From Azoarcus sp. (GTDB lineage Bacteria; Pseudomonadota; Gammaproteobacteria; Burkholderiales; Rhodocyclaceae), in contig JAIRWW010000175.1 in NCBI GenBank assembly GCA_031268685.1, positions 1-6,226 on the forward strand: a stretch of 6,226 bases of DNA, in the 5' to 3' direction. The position numbers were made by a program, and so were the translations under genes. Shown here one piece after another: positions 5,260 through 6,226 of this stretch; the first letter of the stretch is position 1; the number at the start of each line of letters is the position of its first letter. The notes beneath the pieces are model-generated. The model was not told where the DNA came from, searched no databases, and saw only the letters and a program-made list of their open reading frames with translations.

Positions 5260-6226
5260 ATGTCAACAAGCTTGCCCAGAACGAGACATTTTTTCGTTGT
5301 AAATCCAGTGTGTTTTTATAGCCGTCGGGATATGGATGAAGTCATGGCTGGAATACATCGATTTTTTGAGGCACAGGGCGAAAGGCTTGGAATAAATTCA
5401 GAATATGCTATCCATGTTTCACGTTTTCCCCGCGATGCCATCGGCGCTATCCGCCGATTTGCAGGCGCTGCGCCGCGCGGAGTGCCCTTGAGGGTATATG
5501 CCGTGGGGGGGGACGGCATACTGTTCGACTGCCTGAACGGTGTGGTGGGTTTGCCCAATACGGAATTGGGCACTATTCCATACGGTATGGAAAACTGTTT
5601 TTACCGAGTTTTTGGGCAGAATGACAAAAATATTTTTCGCTCACTGGAAGCGCAGACTGGCGCTCCTTCCGTGCCGATGGACGCATTGTATTGCGGCAGT
5701 AATTATGCGTTGAGTTATTGCCTGATAGGATTGGAGTCCCTAACCAATGTCAGTTCCAGGATATTGAAAAGCCGCCATGGGTTTTTGCGCCGCTATATGC
5801 CCGACCTTTTTTGCGCGATGAACGTTTATTTCAATTATCTCGGGATGCTCATGAATCGAACAGTCTTCAAACAGAGCTACCGGATGTGGGTAGATGGTGA
5901 GGATTGGAGTGGGGCGCATGCCATTATCAATATCGCCAATACTCCGATGCACTCGGGCAGCAAGGCTATCGTTCCAGAAGCCGTGCCGTCCGATGGTTAT
6001 CTGGATGTTTTGTGTAGTGGCGAGACTGGCATGTTGAGTGCGTTCCGGACAATGCTGCACTACATGCGCGGCAAGCACGCCGAGCACCCGAATTTGTTCT
6101 CACATCAACGCGCAAAAAAAGTTTTTGTAATTTCCGACAGCCCTTTGATGCTTGATTTGGACGGCGAGGTTTTTTACGATAAATACATTACGGTGGAAAC
6201 AAAGCCGGGCGTTGTTCGTATTATCG
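5260..6226 (+). CDS. Diacylglycerol kinase catalytic-domain (YegS/DgkB-like) protein, divergent, C-terminus cut by right edge
   Basis: The frame is open through the right edge, giving 322 residues and nearly the whole expected domain. FFVVNP (about 11-16) is the first strand of the fold. VYAVGGDGI (79-87) is the nucleotide-binding GGDG motif, with Ile87 where Thr is usual. LGTIPYGMENCF (103-114) stands where the family has 'IPxGTxNDFAR': Asn112 is kept but the following Asp is Cys113. Later, IVPEAVPSDGYLDVL matches the family 'xAPxAxPxDGxLDV', and MLDLDGE the C-terminal 'xxxDGE' strand. Family members phosphorylate diacylglycerol or related lipids at the membrane; activity is doubtful here because of the substitutions. 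I chose ATG 5260 because GGAG lies 9 nt upstream; in-frame ATG 5236 and 5245 are alternatives. The gap after the HD-GYP gene is 146 nt, with no clear terminator or promoter, so co-transcription is possible. The wording LRVYA-GGDG and N-ELGTIP recalls Firmicute-type members. Confidence 0.8.
   Translation, partial: MSTSLPRTRHFFVVNPVCFYSRRDMDEVMAGIHRFFEAQGERLGINSEYAIHVSRFPRDAIGAIRRFAGAAPRGVPLRVYAVGGDGILFDCLNGVVGLPNTELGTIPYGMENCFYRVFGQNDKNIFRSLEAQTGAPSVPMDALYCGSNYALSYCLIGLESLTNVSSRILKSRHGFLRRYMPDLFCAMNVYFNYLGMLMNRTVFKQSYRMWVDGEDWSGAHAIINIANTPMHSGSKAIVPEAVPSDGYLDVLCSGETGMLSAFRTMLHYMRGKHAEHPNLFSHQRAKKVFVISDSPLMLDLDGEVFYDKYITVETKPGVVRII

Noticed and set aside
5500..5520. Frameshift at the G8 tract in the lipid kinase gene
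   Set aside because: Translation continues in one frame with family motifs on both sides (VYAVGGDG before; LGTIP and PSDGYLDV after), so the gene is intact as given.
1..6226. CRISPR arrays, intact insertion sequences, rRNA genes
   Set aside because: No regularly spaced repeats, no transposase frame or terminal repeats, and no rRNA-like sequence were seen.

Overview
The window looks like a betaproteobacterial chromosome segment. Two things point there: the conserved order miaB, phoH-like (ybeZ), ybeY, corC on one strand, and proteins close to their Beta/Gammaproteobacterial counterparts. No marker fixes genus or family, so the placement is an inference. It falls into two halves that meet at a methionine tRNA gene.

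Left half (1 to about 3263, minus strand, GC-rich by eye): a tight housekeeping operon transcribed right to left. It runs miaB (tRNA methylthiotransferase), 2 nt, phoH-like ATPase, a 20 nt overlap, ybeY (rRNA maturation endoribonuclease), 17 nt, then corC (CBS-domain protein), which is cut by the left edge. Lack of strong ribosome binding sites inside the operon and the overlapping or abutting ends suggest translational coupling. The theme is RNA maturation and quality control. The ybeY product carries an unusual N-terminal extension of about 98 residues that I do not recognise.

Middle (3264 to 4021): a strong sigma70-type promoter (TTGACG, 17 nt, TAGAAT) drives an elongator tRNA-Met(CAU) with encoded CCA, divergent from miaB. 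A long inverted repeat follows the tRNA. About 100 nt past the tRNA 3' end lies the broken N-terminal end of a tyrosine-recombinase (phage-type) integrase, with an amber stop at its third codon and a frameshift. This looks like the scar of a mobile element that once used the tRNA as its attachment site. The rest of this stretch holds no gene I can support.

Right half (4022 to 6226, plus strand, visibly more AT-rich): a two-domain response regulator (receiver plus HD-GYP), predicted to degrade cyclic di-GMP. It is followed by a protein of the diacylglycerol kinase catalytic (YegS/DgkB/LCB5-like) family that runs off the right edge. The kinase keeps GGDG but has altered several other signature positions, and its overall wording resembles Firmicute-type members. 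No histidine kinase partner is visible. The composition change, the tRNA boundary and the integrase remnant together suggest that the right half may be old acquired DNA, but the window is too short to prove it.
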